A stretch of DNA of 64,000 nucleotides from CAZWDO01 sp964632485 [NCBI: uncultured bacterium]. GTDB taxonomy: Bacteria; JAGOEH01. The DNA is taken from NCBI GenBank assembly GCA_964632485.1, contig CAZWDO010000004.1:62001-126000 (forward strand), in the 5' to 3' direction. The notes below the pieces were generated by a model, which was not told where the DNA came from, made no database searches, and saw only the letters and a program-made list of their open reading frames with translations. Below, piece by piece: positions 34,522 to 43,933 of this stretch. Every line of letters starts with the position of its first letter. Position 1 is the stretch's first letter. Made by a program: the position numbers and the translations under genes.

Positions 34522-35700
34522 TCAGGATTTCAATGCAGGAGGAATCTCAAGGAGGCGTTTCAATAACATAGTGGCATAGCAACCGCGGGGAAGCTCAAAA
34601 CTGAGACACAGCTTTTCATATCCCTCATATATTTCATCAGCGGAAGAGGAAACATTTAATTCTCCGGGGATAACCGTTCCCTTTCGTAAAAATGAGGAGA
34701 AAAAAGCCTTTCGATACTTGATTTGATTAAACATAGGATGAATCAATCCATCCTTTTCCATAATATTACGATAAATATCCCCTATTCTCGGCGATAGCGG
34801 TTCCATTTGCGCAGCAATTGTAGGAATGTGAAGCTCATGCCAAAATAACCAATCCTTTTTTGGAATTCGGCGAAAAAAAATGTACGATCCTGCTTTTCCC
34901 TTCGTAGAAAAAGAAGCATTAAAATCCGAATTTTCAATCACTGCGGCCAGGACACTGTTCCACAAGTAGCTTTGATAAGCAGCGATCATTAGTGAGGCTT
35001 CTTCGCGGGGCAATTGAAAGAGGACGCTCAAAAAATCAAAGGGTTGACGTAGGAGGTGATCAAATGCTTTTTTTTCAAAAGGTGTTACCGCCATTTCTCT
35101 GCATTCTTCCCACATGCGCCAATGATCGAAGAAATAGCGCTTTCTTTGTTTTTCTGACGATTTATCTTCCGGATGGATCGATGTTAAAAGAATTTTTACC
35201 GCTCCATTGAATTGTCGTTTCAGCACTTTTTCCGCCCAGAACCCCTGCAGTCTGTCAAAACTGCCAAATCGTTGATCATCAAAGTAATTAGGAAAACCAA
35301 AAATACGTACTAACTCCGCTTCACGAATAGCTTGAAGCGCTACTTCAGGAGTGAGGCGCCGCACTACTACCTGGAATCGATTCCCAGTAATCCGTTTCGG
35401 TCCCATCGGTTCACTGCTTCTGCCCAAATAATTCAGAGTGATGTTGTCATGGGTAATCTGATGGGGATGCGGAGACCGAATCGTGATGTATTGCCGGGTA
35501 ATTCCGTACCGATCCTTTTTCCCGCCATACGCAATATGATGAGAACTGACCTTAAGTTCCCGGCAAAGCCAGCGGATTGCATCGAGTGTATTCCAGCATT
35601 TTTTTTCCAGGCAATAAACCGCCCACTCGCCGCTTTTGCCGATCGGGAGGTCTGTCAGCTCATCAACTAAAAAATCCTCCGGTTTCACTTTGATTTTCAT
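34522..35700 (-). CDS. truD: tRNA pseudouridine-13 synthase TruD
   Basis: The 392-residue protein contains the TruD motif YGGKKDRYGITRQ (about residue 59) with the catalytic aspartate, an N-terminal KPEDFLVDEL strand and a later NYFDDQRFG block. TruD makes pseudouridine at position 13 of tRNA(Glu). The size and insert match the TruD/Pus7 family. It overlaps the EamA gene by four bases (ATGA). Confidence 0.92.
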   Translation of the reverse strand: MKIKVKPEDFLVDELTDLPIGKSGEWAVYCLEKKCWNTLDAIRWLCRELKVSSHHIAYGGKKDRYGITRQYITIRSPHPHQITHDNITLNYLGRSSEPMGPKRITGNRFQVVVRRLTPEVALQAIREAELVRIFGFPNYFDDQRFGSFDRLQGFWAEKVLKRQFNGAVKILLTSIHPEDKSSEKQRKRYFFDHWRMWEECREMAVTPFEKKAFDHLLRQPFDFLSVLFQLPREEASLMIAAYQSYLWNSVLAAVIENSDFNASFSTKGKAGSYIFFRRIPKKDWLFWHELHIPTIAAQMEPLSPRIGDIYRNIMEKDGLIHPMFNQIKYRKAFFSSFLRKGTVIPGELNVSSSADEIYEGYEKLCLSFELPRGCYATMLLKRLLEIPPALKS

Positions 35701-36593
35701 AACGTCCCTTCTATTTCAATCGGACCTGGTAGGGAGGGAGGCGCAAAAAATATTGCAAAAATTGTACCCATCGTCACTAAAATGGCGGCAAAGTAAAAAT
35801 TGGTATCGGGTATTTCATTCAGAAATAGAAAACCCATGACACCAGCAAAGATAAACTGGGTTTGATTTGCCAGTGAAACCAATTGGCCCCGCAATTGATG
35901 CATGGCATGGTTGATAATTGAATGGCCAATAATGGTTGGCGCCAGCACCATACCGATCAAAGACCCCAGGGATAATGCGTCGGGAATCTCAAATGAACTC
36001 CCGCCGGCCAGAGCAATCAGCAAAGAAATCAACCCGGCCATCATATAGACCGGCACAAGATAACTAATTAAAGAATAACGGCTTAAATATTTTTTCCCTG
36101 AGGTTAGATACATTGCCAGGAATAATAACGAAACCAGACAAATCAGATCCCCCCAAAAAGAACCAACATTCAGACGCATGTCTTGATAGGCCATCCAGCC
36201 GATTCCGATTAAACCCAACAACGTACCGAAGAGTTCCCATCGGTTGATGAGCTCATTCGCAAAGAAAAAAAGAAAAAATGGCATAACTATCGGTAGTAGA
36301 TTGACAATAACAGTTGCATTGGCGGAATAGGTCAGTTTTGCGCCGGCCGTCCATGTAATTAGATGCAATGAGAGAGCTAACGCGGGTATCTGTAAATTGA
36401 GAAGATCCCGCCATCGATAGCGAATATTTTTCTTGTGGATCTCTATAATCCAAACCGGCAGCATCACAATAGCCGCTAAAACCAGGCGCAGACCAGCAAT
36501 TACAACCGCATCCATATTACAAGTTTTAATAAATATCACTGAGGAAGAAGCGGCGAAACAGCCGATCAGCAGAACTAAAATTTTTTTAATCAT
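35697..36593 (-). CDS. EamA/DMT-family transporter
   Basis: The 298-residue protein has about ten membrane helices in two EamA repeats (about 5-135 and 150-285), a short N-terminal signal-anchor and the usual APTIIGHSIINHAMHQLRG segment in the second repeat. DMT exporters move amino acids, nucleosides or other small metabolites; the substrate here is unknown. It precedes truD, apparently by coupling rather than function. The groEL terminator lies just upstream. Confidence 0.85.
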   Translation of the reverse strand: MIKKILVLLIGCFAASSSVIFIKTCNMDAVVIAGLRLVLAAIVMLPVWIIEIHKKNIRYRWRDLLNLQIPALALSLHLITWTAGAKLTYSANATVIVNLLPIVMPFFLFFFANELINRWELFGTLLGLIGIGWMAYQDMRLNVGSFWGDLICLVSLLFLAMYLTSGKKYLSRYSLISYLVPVYMMAGLISLLIALAGGSSFEIPDALSLGSLIGMVLAPTIIGHSIINHAMHQLRGQLVSLANQTQFIFAGVMGFLFLNEIPDTNFYFAAILVTMGTIFAIFFAPPSLPGPIEIEGTL

Positions 36594-36604
36594 CGGATTG
36601 CCCT

Positions 36605-36636
36605 AAAAAAAAAGCTCCCTGCAGAAACAGGGAGCC
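36605..36636 (-). terminator. Intrinsic terminator of groESL
   Basis: On the minus strand GGCTCCCTG pairs with CAGGGAGC around TTTCTG, followed by nine T. It lies just after the groEL stop and before the EamA gene. The opposite strand is followed by only four T, so the effect should be directional. Confidence 0.9.
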
Positions 36637-36657
36637 TTTTATCATTTTGAGAGAATA

Positions 36658-38283
36658 TTAATACATTCCGCCGCCGCCGTAGGGATTCGGCGCGGGAGCG
36701 GCTTCTTTTTCTTCTTTTTTCTCTGCGATCAAACATTCGGTGGTCAGCATCAAACCGGAGATACTTCCGGAATTTTCCAAAGCGATACGAGTCACTTTAG
36801 TCGGATCAATAACACCAGCTTTTACCAGGTCCTGATATTCACCAGTGGCGGCATTAAAACCATAATTGCCTTCTTTTGTAAGAACTTCCTGGACAACCAC
36901 GGAGCCTTCGAAACCTGCATTATTGGCGATTTGACGAAGCGGTTCTTCCAGCGCGCGGTATAGGATACTCACTCCAATCGCTTCATCACCTTCCAATTTC
37001 AAATCTTTCAGTGATTTACGGGCGCGTAACAGAGCAATTCCACCACCAGGGACGATTCCTTCTTCAACTGCGGCGCGGGTAGCATGCAAGGCATCTTCCA
37101 CACGGGCTTTCTTTTCTTTCATTTCCGTTTCAGTTGCCGCGCCGATTTTGATAACAGCAACGCCACCAACAAGTTTGGCTAAACGCTCCTGCAGTTTTTC
37201 ACGATCATAATCGGAAGTGGTGTTTTCAATTTCATTGCGAATCTGCTGGACACGGCCTTTAATTTTATCTTCCGTCCCAGAACCCTCGACGATCGTCGTG
37301 TTTTCTTTATCGACGGTAATGCGTTTTGCGCGTCCAAGATCAGCCATTGTAGTGCTTTCGAGCTTGAAACCCAGCTCTTCACTAATCACTTTGCCGCCGG
37401 TCAAAATTGCAATATCTTCCAACATAGCTTTGCGTCGGTCGCCAAATCCAGGAGCCTTTACTGCGCATACTTTAAGCGTACCACGTAAACGGTTCACTAC
37501 CAGAGTGGCCAGCGCTTCGCCTTCTAAATCTTCAGCAATGATTAAAAACGGCTTGCCCGATTGAGCGGCTTTTTCCAGAATCGGTAAAAGGTCTTTCATA
37601 ACACTAATTTTTTTATCATGAATCAGAATATAAGCGTCTTCTAAAATCGCTTCCATCGTCTCCGAATTAGTCACAAAATAGGGAGAAAGATAACCACGAT
37701 CAAACTGCATTCCTTCCACAACATCCAGGCTGGTTTCCATGGATTTGGATTCTTCAACAGTAATAACACCGTCTTTTCCAACTTTTTCCATCGCTTCGGC
37801 GATCAATTTCCCGATCGAAGGATCATTATTAGCAGAAATTGAACCTACCTGAGCAATTTCATTCTGGTCAGCAATTTCACGGGATTGCTTCTTCAGATCC
37901 GCTACTATTTTTTCTACACCCTTGTCAATACCACGTTTTAAAGCCATCGGATTGGCCCCGGAAGTGACATTTTTCAAACCTTCGCGAAAAATTGCCTGGG
38001 CTAAAACGGTCGCCGTCGTAGTACCATCGCCAGCTATATCGCTGGTCTTTGAGGCCACTTCTTTAACCATCTGAGCGCCCATGTTTTCAAGCGGATCCTC
38101 CAACTCGATTTCCTTGGCTACCGTTACGCCATCCTTAGTCACGGTCGGAGATCCAAACTTCTTATCAATCACTACATTGCGGCCGCGAGGTCCTAAGGTT
38201 ACCTTAACTGCTTCCGCTAAAATATCCACACCTTTTTTGAGCTTATCACGGCCTGGCACGCCAAATTCTAAAATCTTAGACAT
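36658..38283 (-). CDS. groEL: 60 kDa chaperonin GroEL
   Basis: The 541-residue protein is full length with [17 protein letters not shown], the ATP-binding [12 protein letters not shown], and [17 protein letters not shown]. GroEL folds substrates inside a double ring capped by GroES. The tail ends in NPYGGGGMY, a short form of the usual GGM repeat. It lies 17 bases after groES. No CIRCE element of normal form was found, so HrcA control is not clear. Confidence 0.98.
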   Translation of the reverse strand: MSKILEFGVPGRDKLKKGVDILAEAVKVTLGPRGRNVVIDKKFGSPTVTKDGVTVAKEIELEDPLENMGAQMVKEVASKTSDIAGDGTTTATVLAQAIFREGLKNVTSGANPMALKRGIDKGVEKIVADLKKQSREIADQNEIAQVGSISANNDPSIGKLIAEAMEKVGKDGVITVEESKSMETSLDVVEGMQFDRGYLSPYFVTNSETMEAILEDAYILIHDKKISVMKDLLPILEKAAQSGKPFLIIAEDLEGEALATLVVNRLRGTLKVCAVKAPGFGDRRKAMLEDIAILTGGKVISEELGFKLESTTMADLGRAKRITVDKENTTIVEGSGTEDKIKGRVQQIRNEIENTTSDYDREKLQERLAKLVGGVAVIKIGAATETEMKEKKARVEDALHATRAAVEEGIVPGGGIALLRARKSLKDLKLEGDEAIGVSILYRALEEPLRQIANNAGFEGSVVVQEVLTKEGNYGFNAATGEYQDLVKAGVIDPTKVTRIALENSGSISGLMLTTECLIAEKKEEKEAAPAPNPYGGGGMY

Positions 38284-38300
38284 GTTTCTTACTCCTTTCC

Positions 38301-38588
38301 TTATTCAATAATCGCCAGAATATCAGAATCTTTCATAATCAAAAAATCGTCATTATCGATCTTGACTTCGGTACCGGAATACTTTCCGTATAAGACTTGA
38401 TTTCCTTGTTTCACATCCATCGGGATCAGCTCGCCTTTATCATTGCGTTTGCCGGTTCCAACTTCAATAACTTCACCACGCATCGGTTTTTCTTTGGCGG
38501 TATCCGGAATCACAATACTACCAATCTTTTTAATTTCTTCTTCGATCGGTTTGATTAATACTCGGTCGCCTAACGGTTTGACTTTCAT
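38301..38588 (-). CDS. groES: 10 kDa co-chaperonin GroES
   Basis: The 95-residue protein starts with [14 protein letters not shown] and contains a mobile loop ([19 protein letters not shown]) and [15 protein letters not shown]. It caps GroEL. The ATG follows AGGAGGATGATAC, a strong Shine-Dalgarno site. A GGCAC-N5-GTGC element and a sigma54-like pattern lie about 55-70 bases upstream. Confidence 0.98.
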   Translation of the reverse strand: MKVKPLGDRVLIKPIEEEIKKIGSIVIPDTAKEKPMRGEVIEVGTGKRNDKGELIPMDVKQGNQVLYGKYSGTEVKIDNDDFLIMKDSDILAIIE

Positions 38589-38641
38589 GTATCATCCTCC
38601 TGGTTTAGGGTTATTACCGTTTTTAAACACGCTTTATTTTT

Positions 38642-38659
38642 ATGCACTTTTCGTGCCAA
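38642..38659 (-). promoter_or_regulatory. groES upstream element: sigma54-like -24/-12 sequence or short CIRCE-like inverted repeat
   Basis: On the minus strand TTGGCACGAAAAGTGCAT matches the sigma54 consensus YTGGCACGN4TTGCW except for G in place of the first T, and keeps the required GG-N10-GC spacing. The same bases also read as an inverted repeat TTGGCAC-gaaaa-GTGCATAA, similar to the halves of a CIRCE operator (TTAGCACTC-N9-GAGTGCTAA) but with only five bases between GCAC and GTGC instead of thirteen. I cannot decide between them. No good sigma70 promoter was seen nearby. Confidence 0.4.
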
Positions 38660-38846
38660 TATTTTATCATATTATAAGATAGAGAGTTATACATATTCAT
38701 TCTATTCTATAATTGAGGATTTGCATAAATTACATTATTTTAGCCATAATGGCAATCATCAATTTTGTTATTTTTACATTTTATTTGCCATTTTTGCATT
38801 CGACTTCTTGGCTTGTTCTCAATTTTTTTTCCCCAACTTTTAATAC
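38660..38846. other. AT-rich intergenic DNA upstream of groES
   Basis: This AT-rich part of the 815-base gap between groES and the P-type ATPase holds no open frame with a ribosome binding site. It may contain upstream activator sites for the groES element. I see no clear repeat or hairpin in it. Confidence 0.4.
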
Positions 38847-38875
38847 TTGATTTATTAATCTTAGCAAGTTATATT
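38847..38875 (+). promoter_or_regulatory. Sigma70-type promoter before a structured leader
   Basis: TTGATT (38847-38852) and TATATT (38870-38875) are 17 bases apart, with a predicted start near 38882. The transcript would begin with the hairpin-rich segment at 38889-38977. Confidence 0.5.
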
Positions 38876-38881
38876 GAAGTC

Positions 38882-38977
38882 AATAATGCGGGTCTGGTTT
38901 TTATGGTTCAGTTAACTGTTCTATAAACCCGTAAGGGGTAATAGCCTTGCCAACCCTTAAAAGCCTAGGAGAACCTA
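38882..38977 (+). ncRNA. Candidate structured RNA leader or small RNA
   Basis: Three hairpins follow one another just after a promoter: CGGGT (38889-38893) with ACCCG (38927-38931), enclosing the palindrome CAGTTAACTG (38909-38918); AAGGG (38933-38937) with CCCTT (38954-38958); and TAGG (38966-38969) with CCTA (38974-38977). The last loop contains a purine-rich AGGAGA stretch before an ATG at 38977. I could not match the segment to a known riboswitch class. It could regulate the ORF that follows or be a small RNA. Confidence 0.35.
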
Positions 38978-39267
38978 TGACCCAACCACTATATTATCTG
39001 GCATTAAGTCCGCTTTGTAACATATCCCTGAACCCTCAACGGCCTTTTCTCGATTTTAAAGCTAAACCCCCTGCCTCTAAAAATAAATCACTTTCATTTA
39101 TTAATGTTATGTATAGAAAATTTAAATTTTTTAAATACTTGACTTTTCTTAAATCGTTTATTATGATTAGAATTATGAAAAGCTTGCAGGTTATTCTGAA
39201 TACGACACACGCACTCATTGAATTAGCCTATAATTTTATAGGCGCTTATGGTTCAATTCTCAGGTAG
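38977..39267 (+). CDS. Doubtful 96-residue ORF after the structured leader
   Basis: An ATG preceded by TAGGAGA opens a 96-codon frame. The translation is rich in Leu, Phe, Lys and Ile, has no recognisable motif, and contains the promoter for the downstream operon (39139-39167). The ribosome binding site is the only argument for it. It may be a short gene, a remnant, or chance in AT-rich DNA. Confidence 0.2.
   Translation: MTQPLYYLALSPLCNISLNPQRPFLDFKAKPPASKNKSLSFINVMYRKFKFFKYLTFLKSFIMIRIMKSLQVILNTTHALIELAYNFIGAYGSILR
39139..39167 (+). promoter_or_regulatory. Sigma70-type promoter for the P-type ATPase operon
   Basis: TTGACT (39139-39144) and TATGAT (39162-39167) are 17 bases apart. The start near 39174 leaves a leader of about 230 bases before ATG 39404. 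Confidence 0.65.
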
Positions 39268-39312
39268 AGAATAATTTATAGTAAAAGCGTAATTTTTGCT
39301 AAGGCAAATTTT
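39226..39312 (+). promoter_or_regulatory. Three consecutive hairpins in the P-type ATPase mRNA leader
   Basis: GCCTATA-ATTT-TATAGGC, then ATTCTC-AGGTA-GAGAAT, then TTTGC-TAAG-GCAAA each form a short perfect stem within the leader of the ATPase gene. Their order and spacing suggest a structured control region, perhaps cation-responsive given the ATPase. They do not match the yybP-ykoY (manganese) or other riboswitch motifs I know. No terminator-like U-tract follows. Confidence 0.35.
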
Positions 39313-39403
39313 AAAGTAGATTGAGTCGATGTATGCGTATAAAGAGTTTAAAATTTTTGCCAACGAAACTGAAAACCTATAAAACTATCCCGGAAGGACC
39401 TCA

Positions 39404-42133
39404 ATGAATTGGTATCATAAAAAAATTGATGAGGTATTTGAGCATTTTCATTCGCAGGAAAAAGGGCTGGCGGAAACACAAATTAGCATTAATCGTGAAA
39501 CCTTTGGTTCCAATCGTATCATTACAACAAAATTAACACCTTTTTGGAAAATTTTTATTGCGCAATTCAAGGATTTTGTAATCTGGTTGCTCCTCTCTGC
39601 GGCATTGATTGCATTGGTATTAGGTGAAACCATTGATTCAATTGCAATTATTGCTATTGTAATTATCAATGCAATTATTGGCACCATTCAGGAAAAAAAG
39701 GCTCAAATTTCCCTGGAATCACTTAAAAAATTGTCTTCACCCATGGCTCGGGTCCTCCGAGATGACGAAGTAATAGTAATCCCAGCCGAAGATCTCGTTT
39801 GTGGCGATATCGTATTGATTGAAGCCGGGGATTATATTCCCGGAGATTTGCGTTTGTTTAGCGCCAATCAACTCAAAATTGATGAATCGATGCTGACTGG
39901 GGAAACCCTATCCGTAGATAAAGAAGCAACGATTCTCTCAGCCGATGAACTTATTATTTCCGAACAATACAATATGGCATTTATGGGTACGGTAGTTACT
40001 TCAGGCAAGGGCAAAGGCGTGATGATTGCCGGTGGGATGAAAACAGAATTAGGGAAAATCACTCAAATGGTCCAATCAATTGAAGTGGAAGCGACTCCAT
40101 TGGAACAACGCATGGAAACACTCGGCCGTTATATCGCTATTTTCTGTATTATTATAAGTTTTCTGGTTGTTTCGATTGGCCTTTTTGTCACCCATGATTT
40201 CATCCATCTTTTTATGCTGGGAGTATCGCTATCAGTCGCCGCGATTCCAGAAGGGTTACCCGCCATTATCACGATTACTCTGGCTATTGGCGTTTATCGC
40301 ATGGTGAAACGACATGCCTTAGTACGTAAGCTTCCCGCAGTCGAAACACTCGGCAATGTCAATACAATTTGCAGCGACAAAACAGGAACTCTCACCTTAA
40401 ACCAAATGTTCGTCAATCGCATCACTCTTTTTAATATGATGGAATTTGAAGTAACCGGTAAAGGGTTCACTCCCCAGGGAACAATTACACCCATATCTTC
40501 CAAACTCAGCGAGAATCCATATACAATGGAATGGCTTAATCAACTGCTAATGACTGGGTTACTCTGTAACGACAGCGAGCTTAAACCTCCATCAGATAAA
40601 AATCCTCATTGGCATGTGATTGGGGATCCCACCGAAGGCGCCTTATTAGCATTAGCGCTTAAATATAAAATGGACCGGCAAACATTTTTACAAGACTATC
40701 ATTTGATTTATGAAATTCCATTTGATAACCAAAAAAAATATATGGCAACACTATTCCGGCATCAATCCGGGAAAGCTTATATCTTCATTAAAGGCGCCCC
40801 TGACATTCTGCTGGAGCATATCCCATATACCTCAGACGGTCAGATGCTCACACAGAGCCAGCGCGATAAAATTTCCACCGAAATATCTGAATATTCCAAA
40901 TCAGGACTACGGTGTCTGGGTATGGCAATGGCGGTTTATGACAGTGAAAAATCGCTCTCTATTGACAACATTTTCGAACAATCCCAATTTATTGGCTTTG
41001 TTTCGATGTATGATCCGCCCAGGCCGGAGGTTCTGGTTGCTGTAAAAGAAGCCAAAGAAGCCGGGATTAAAACACTGATGATAACCGGAGATCATAAGCT
41101 AACTGCTTTTGCTATTGGTTTGGAGTTGGGAATCGCCGATGATATTTCACAGGTAGTAACTGGGCATGAGCTTGAAAATTGGGATGATGTAACGCTAAGT
41201 AACAATATCAGGCAGTACCACATTTTTGCCCGGACAACTCCTATCCACAAACTGCGAATCGTCCAGGCGCTGAAAGCGCATGGTGATATCGTTGCCATGA
41301 CCGGGGATGGGGTCAATGATGCCCCTGCCCTTCGCGAAGCGCATATTGGAATTGCAATGGGTTTGGGGGGAGTTGATGTTGCCCGGGATTCATCCGACAT
41401 GGTCCTGACTGATGATAATTACGCCACCATTGTTGCGGCGGTCGAGGAAGGCCGGAATATTTTTGCCAATATTAAAAAATCGATCTATTTCATTCTTTCT
41501 CACAATGTCGCCAATATTCTCATCGTGCTGGGCGCTATTGTCCAAAATTTGGGCCTAATCGTTACCCCTTTGCAATTACTATGGATCAACTTGATCACCG
41601 ATTCCCTTCCTGCGCTCTCTTTCAGCGCTGAGAATAAAGAGCCCGATCTAATGAAAAAAAAGCCCGCTACTTCTCATCGCATGATCTTTACCCGTATTGA
41701 ATACTGGAGGCTTTTCTGGCAGGGTAGCGTCAACGCCTTTAGCGCCTTTTTGGGGTATTATCTCATTCTGCACGTGTTTACCCGCTCCGATACTTCTACC
41801 CTGATGAGTGATCAGGTTGCAAGAACTGTTCTTTTCTCCATAATGGTCATTGGCCAGCAAATTTACGCTTTTAGTTGCCGCAGCTCTAATTACAGTATAT
41901 TTCAAATGGGTTTCTTTTCCAATATCTTTCTCTTTGGCGCGACTGGGCTGGCTATCATTTTGCAGTTTATTGCTATTTATACTCCCTATGTCAACAACCT
42001 CTTCAATATAGTTCCTCTCAATCCTCTCGAAATTGGGGTTGTCATTTTTTGTTCTTTGCTATCCCTATTTATAATCGAACTTGCCAAAATTTATTACCGT
42101 TACCGTTCTAAAAAGGAACTTTGTTATGCTTGA
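39404..42133 (+). CDS. P-type cation-transporting ATPase (P2A, calcium-type)
   Basis: The 909-residue protein is a full P-type ATPase: actuator domain with [11 protein letters not shown], phosphorylation site SDKTGTLT with Asp325, nucleotide-binding domain and [12 protein letters not shown] hinge, and about ten membrane helices. The fourth helix has [18 protein letters not shown] and the sixth [15 protein letters not shown], patterns of SERCA-like P2A pumps that export calcium (or manganese). It leads an operon, overlapping the PilZ gene by eight bases. The ion cannot be fixed from sequence; calcium is the best guess. Confidence 0.92.
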   Translation: MNWYHKKIDEVFEHFHSQEKGLAETQISINRETFGSNRIITTKLTPFWKIFIAQFKDFVIWLLLSAALIALVLGETIDSIAIIAIVIINAIIGTIQEKKAQISLESLKKLSSPMARVLRDDEVIVIPAEDLVCGDIVLIEAGDYIPGDLRLFSANQLKIDESMLTGETLSVDKEATILSADELIISEQYNMAFMGTVVTSGKGKGVMIAGGMKTELGKITQMVQSIEVEATPLEQRMETLGRYIAIFCIIISFLVVSIGLFVTHDFIHLFMLGVSLSVAAIPEGLPAIITITLAIGVYRMVKRHALVRKLPAVETLGNVNTICSDKTGTLTLNQMFVNRITLFNMMEFEVTGKGFTPQGTITPISSKLSENPYTMEWLNQLLMTGLLCNDSELKPPSDKNPHWHVIGDPTEGALLALALKYKMDRQTFLQDYHLIYEIPFDNQKKYMATLFRHQSGKAYIFIKGAPDILLEHIPYTSDGQMLTQSQRDKISTEISEYSKSGLRCLGMAMAVYDSEKSLSIDNIFEQSQFIGFVSMYDPPRPEVLVAVKEAKEAGIKTLMITGDHKLTAFAIGLELGIADDISQVVTGHELENWDDVTLSNNIRQYHIFARTTPIHKLRIVQALKAHGDIVAMTGDGVNDAPALREAHIGIAMGLGGVDVARDSSDMVLTDDNYATIVAAVEEGRNIFANIKKSIYFILSHNVANILIVLGAIVQNLGLIVTPLQLLWINLITDSLPALSFSAENKEPDLMKKKPATSHRMIFTRIEYWRLFWQGSVNAFSAFLGYYLILHVFTRSDTSTLMSDQVARTVLFSIMVIGQQIYAFSCRSSNYSIFQMGFFSNIFLFGATGLAIILQFIAIYTPYVNNLFNIVPLNPLEIGVVIFCSLLSLFIIELAKIYYRYRSKKELCYA

Positions 42134-43022
42134 TTTTATTAATCAGTACCGTCTGAAACAAAAATTGAAAAAAAATTATAATTTATCAATTGAGGAATTG
42201 CGCTTTATTAATTTACTGCTCAATATATTTTCAATCTCTCCTCCCCAAAAAATTCTCAATCATGAATTCTTCCAGGAACTCATTCCTCAAACCTCCCACA
42301 ATGAAACTTTAGTCCAGCAGTTTCCATCCCATAATGAAATCGATTTCTTAGTGATGGGAATCTATCATAAATTATTTACCCATGATACAAACCCGGAAAA
42401 ATTCCAGACAACCCGTCAAATTCCTATTAATAGCCTGGTATCACTGACATTTTATCAATTGAATTGTTTCGCTTCTGGAATTATCTTCGATAATGTCCAA
42501 AATTTTTTGTCGGTACGATTACTGGACCCAGCCGGCTGCCAGGATATTACTCCCAACCAGGAGGTATTACTACGCTTTCATCATCATACTCATGGAGTTT
42601 ATGAAGCGCTGACGACTATTGTCGATTTCCAGCCCAGCCCCTTCCAATTGTTGTTATTACGTCATAAAGAAATGCTGCATCAGGAACGCCGACGATATGT
42701 TCGCTATAATATTGATTTGAATACCATGGTGTTTCATCTCATCCCCGATCAAAAAGAACAGGAAACCATTCCCATTACAATCGATAATATGAGCCTGGGC
42801 GGTATTCAAATTATTAGCGAATTCTATTTTGAAGATAATACCGTTGTCAGTGTGATGATCCCTGATGCCCATATTCATGAACCTCTACCCTTAAAAATCA
42901 TCTCTCGCCGATTCAATGCTGAAGCGCATAAATATTCATACCATACGATGTTCCAGGGAATTACCGATATTGAAGCATTAAAAATTGAACAATTCATTAA
43001 ATACTATAGGAAAAAAACATGA
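42126..43022 (+). CDS. PilZ-domain protein (probable c-di-GMP receptor)
   Basis: The 298-residue protein has a C-terminal PilZ domain starting near residue 187 with the RxxxR element RRRYVRYN and DNMSLGGIQI (D/NxSxxG) about 35 residues later, the residues that bind cyclic di-GMP. The N-terminal 180 residues contain a helical region and a beta domain resembling the flagellar-brake/YcgR-like companion domain, but I am not certain. ATG 42126 follows AAGGAAC and replaces a longer frame from 42081 inside the ATPase gene. Placed between a cation pump and an ABC exporter, it may link c-di-GMP to envelope transport. Confidence 0.82.
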   Translation: MLDFINQYRLKQKLKKNYNLSIEELRFINLLLNIFSISPPQKILNHEFFQELIPQTSHNETLVQQFPSHNEIDFLVMGIYHKLFTHDTNPEKFQTTRQIPINSLVSLTFYQLNCFASGIIFDNVQNFLSVRLLDPAGCQDITPNQEVLLRFHHHTHGVYEALTTIVDFQPSPFQLLLLRHKEMLHQERRRYVRYNIDLNTMVFHLIPDQKEQETIPITIDNMSLGGIQIISEFYFEDNTVVSVMIPDAHIHEPLPLKIISRRFNAEAHKYSYHTMFQGITDIEALKIEQFIKYYRKKT

Positions 43023-43933
43023 ACCTAATTGAAATGAACAACATCAAGAAGTATTATGGCAACTTCAAAGCCGTAGACATTGATCATCTTTCAGTGCCCA
43101 AAGGATCCATTGTCGGATTTCTCGGACCAAACGGAGCGGGTAAAACCAGCACAATTCGTATGTTAATGCAAATTACTAAACCGGACCAGGGGGCCATTCT
43201 TTTTGACGGAAACCCCGTCAATCTGTCTTTTCTTGATCGTGTTGGCTATTTGCCTGAGGAGCGGGGGCTTTACCAGAAACTAAAAGTTGGAGAAATGATC
43301 GATTTTTTTGCTCAGCTCAAAGGCCTTTCCCACACGAAAATCAAGCAAAGAGCCTCTTTTTTTCTAAAAAAATTTGAACTCGACGGCTATCACCAAAAAA
43401 AAGTTCAGGAACTCTCCAAAGGAATGCAGCAAAAACTTCAATTCATTACAACAATCATTCATGAACCAGATCTGATAATCCTGGATGAACCCTTTTCGGG
43501 TCTTGATCCAGTCAACGCCGAAGTACTCCAACAGACAATATTTGAGGAAGCCCAGCGGGGAGCCACGGTTATTTTTTCCACCCATATCATGAATAAAGCC
43601 GAACAAATCTGTAAAACGATCATCATGATCGACCACGGATTACCCGTGTTGAATGACACGATGGCGAAGATACGCACAGATTTCTCCCAAGGTCTTTACC
43701 TGCTGGAATTCGCCGGTGACGATTCTTTTTTAAAACAAATGCCGGAAATTATTTATTACCAACAGGAAAAACCACTTGAGTATATATTAAAACTTAAAAC
43801 CCCCCAAGACTCGCAAATACTGCTTCGAAAAGCAATGGATGCAGGGACAGTTGAAAAATTCACAAAATATGAGCCTTCATTGGAAGAAATTTTCATTCGA
43901 ATAGTCAAGGAGGGCAAGCATCATGAAAATTAA
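43019..43933 (+). CDS. ABC transporter ATP-binding protein (NatA/YhaQ-like)
   Basis: The 304-residue protein has a Walker A (GPNGAGKTS near 34), signature LSKGMQQKLQ, Walker B LIILDEPFSGLDP and an H-loop STHIM, then a C-terminal DUF4162-like domain. It should power the permease encoded next, which it overlaps by 11 bases; it starts with an ATGA overlap with the PilZ gene. Such pairs export sodium or small lipophilic compounds; the substrate is not known. Confidence 0.93.
   Translation: MNLIEMNNIKKYYGNFKAVDIDHLSVPKGSIVGFLGPNGAGKTSTIRMLMQITKPDQGAILFDGNPVNLSFLDRVGYLPEERGLYQKLKVGEMIDFFAQLKGLSHTKIKQRASFFLKKFELDGYHQKKVQELSKGMQQKLQFITTIIHEPDLIILDEPFSGLDPVNAEVLQQTIFEEAQRGATVIFSTHIMNKAEQICKTIIMIDHGLPVLNDTMAKIRTDFSQGLYLLEFAGDDSFLKQMPEIIYYQQEKPLEYILKLKTPQDSQILLRKAMDAGTVEKFTKYEPSLEEIFIRIVKEGKHHEN

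Noticed and set aside
36658-38283. Long frames antisense to groEL and other conserved genes
   Set aside because: They overlap strongly conserved coding sequences on the other strand, have no ribosome binding site, and encode no recognisable protein; they arise from codon bias.
38601-38700. A canonical CIRCE/HrcA operator before groES
   Set aside because: The full TTAGCACTC-N9-GAGTGCTAA pattern is not present; only a shorter inverted repeat with a five-base spacer is seen, so I report it as an undecided element.
39174-39403. A yybP-ykoY manganese riboswitch before the P-type ATPase
   Set aside because: The conserved loops of that class are not recognisable in the leader, although such pumps are a usual target.
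42081-42125. Upstream extension of the PilZ protein
   Set aside because: The extra 15 codons lie inside the ATPase gene and lack a ribosome binding site, whereas AAGGAAC precedes ATG 42126.
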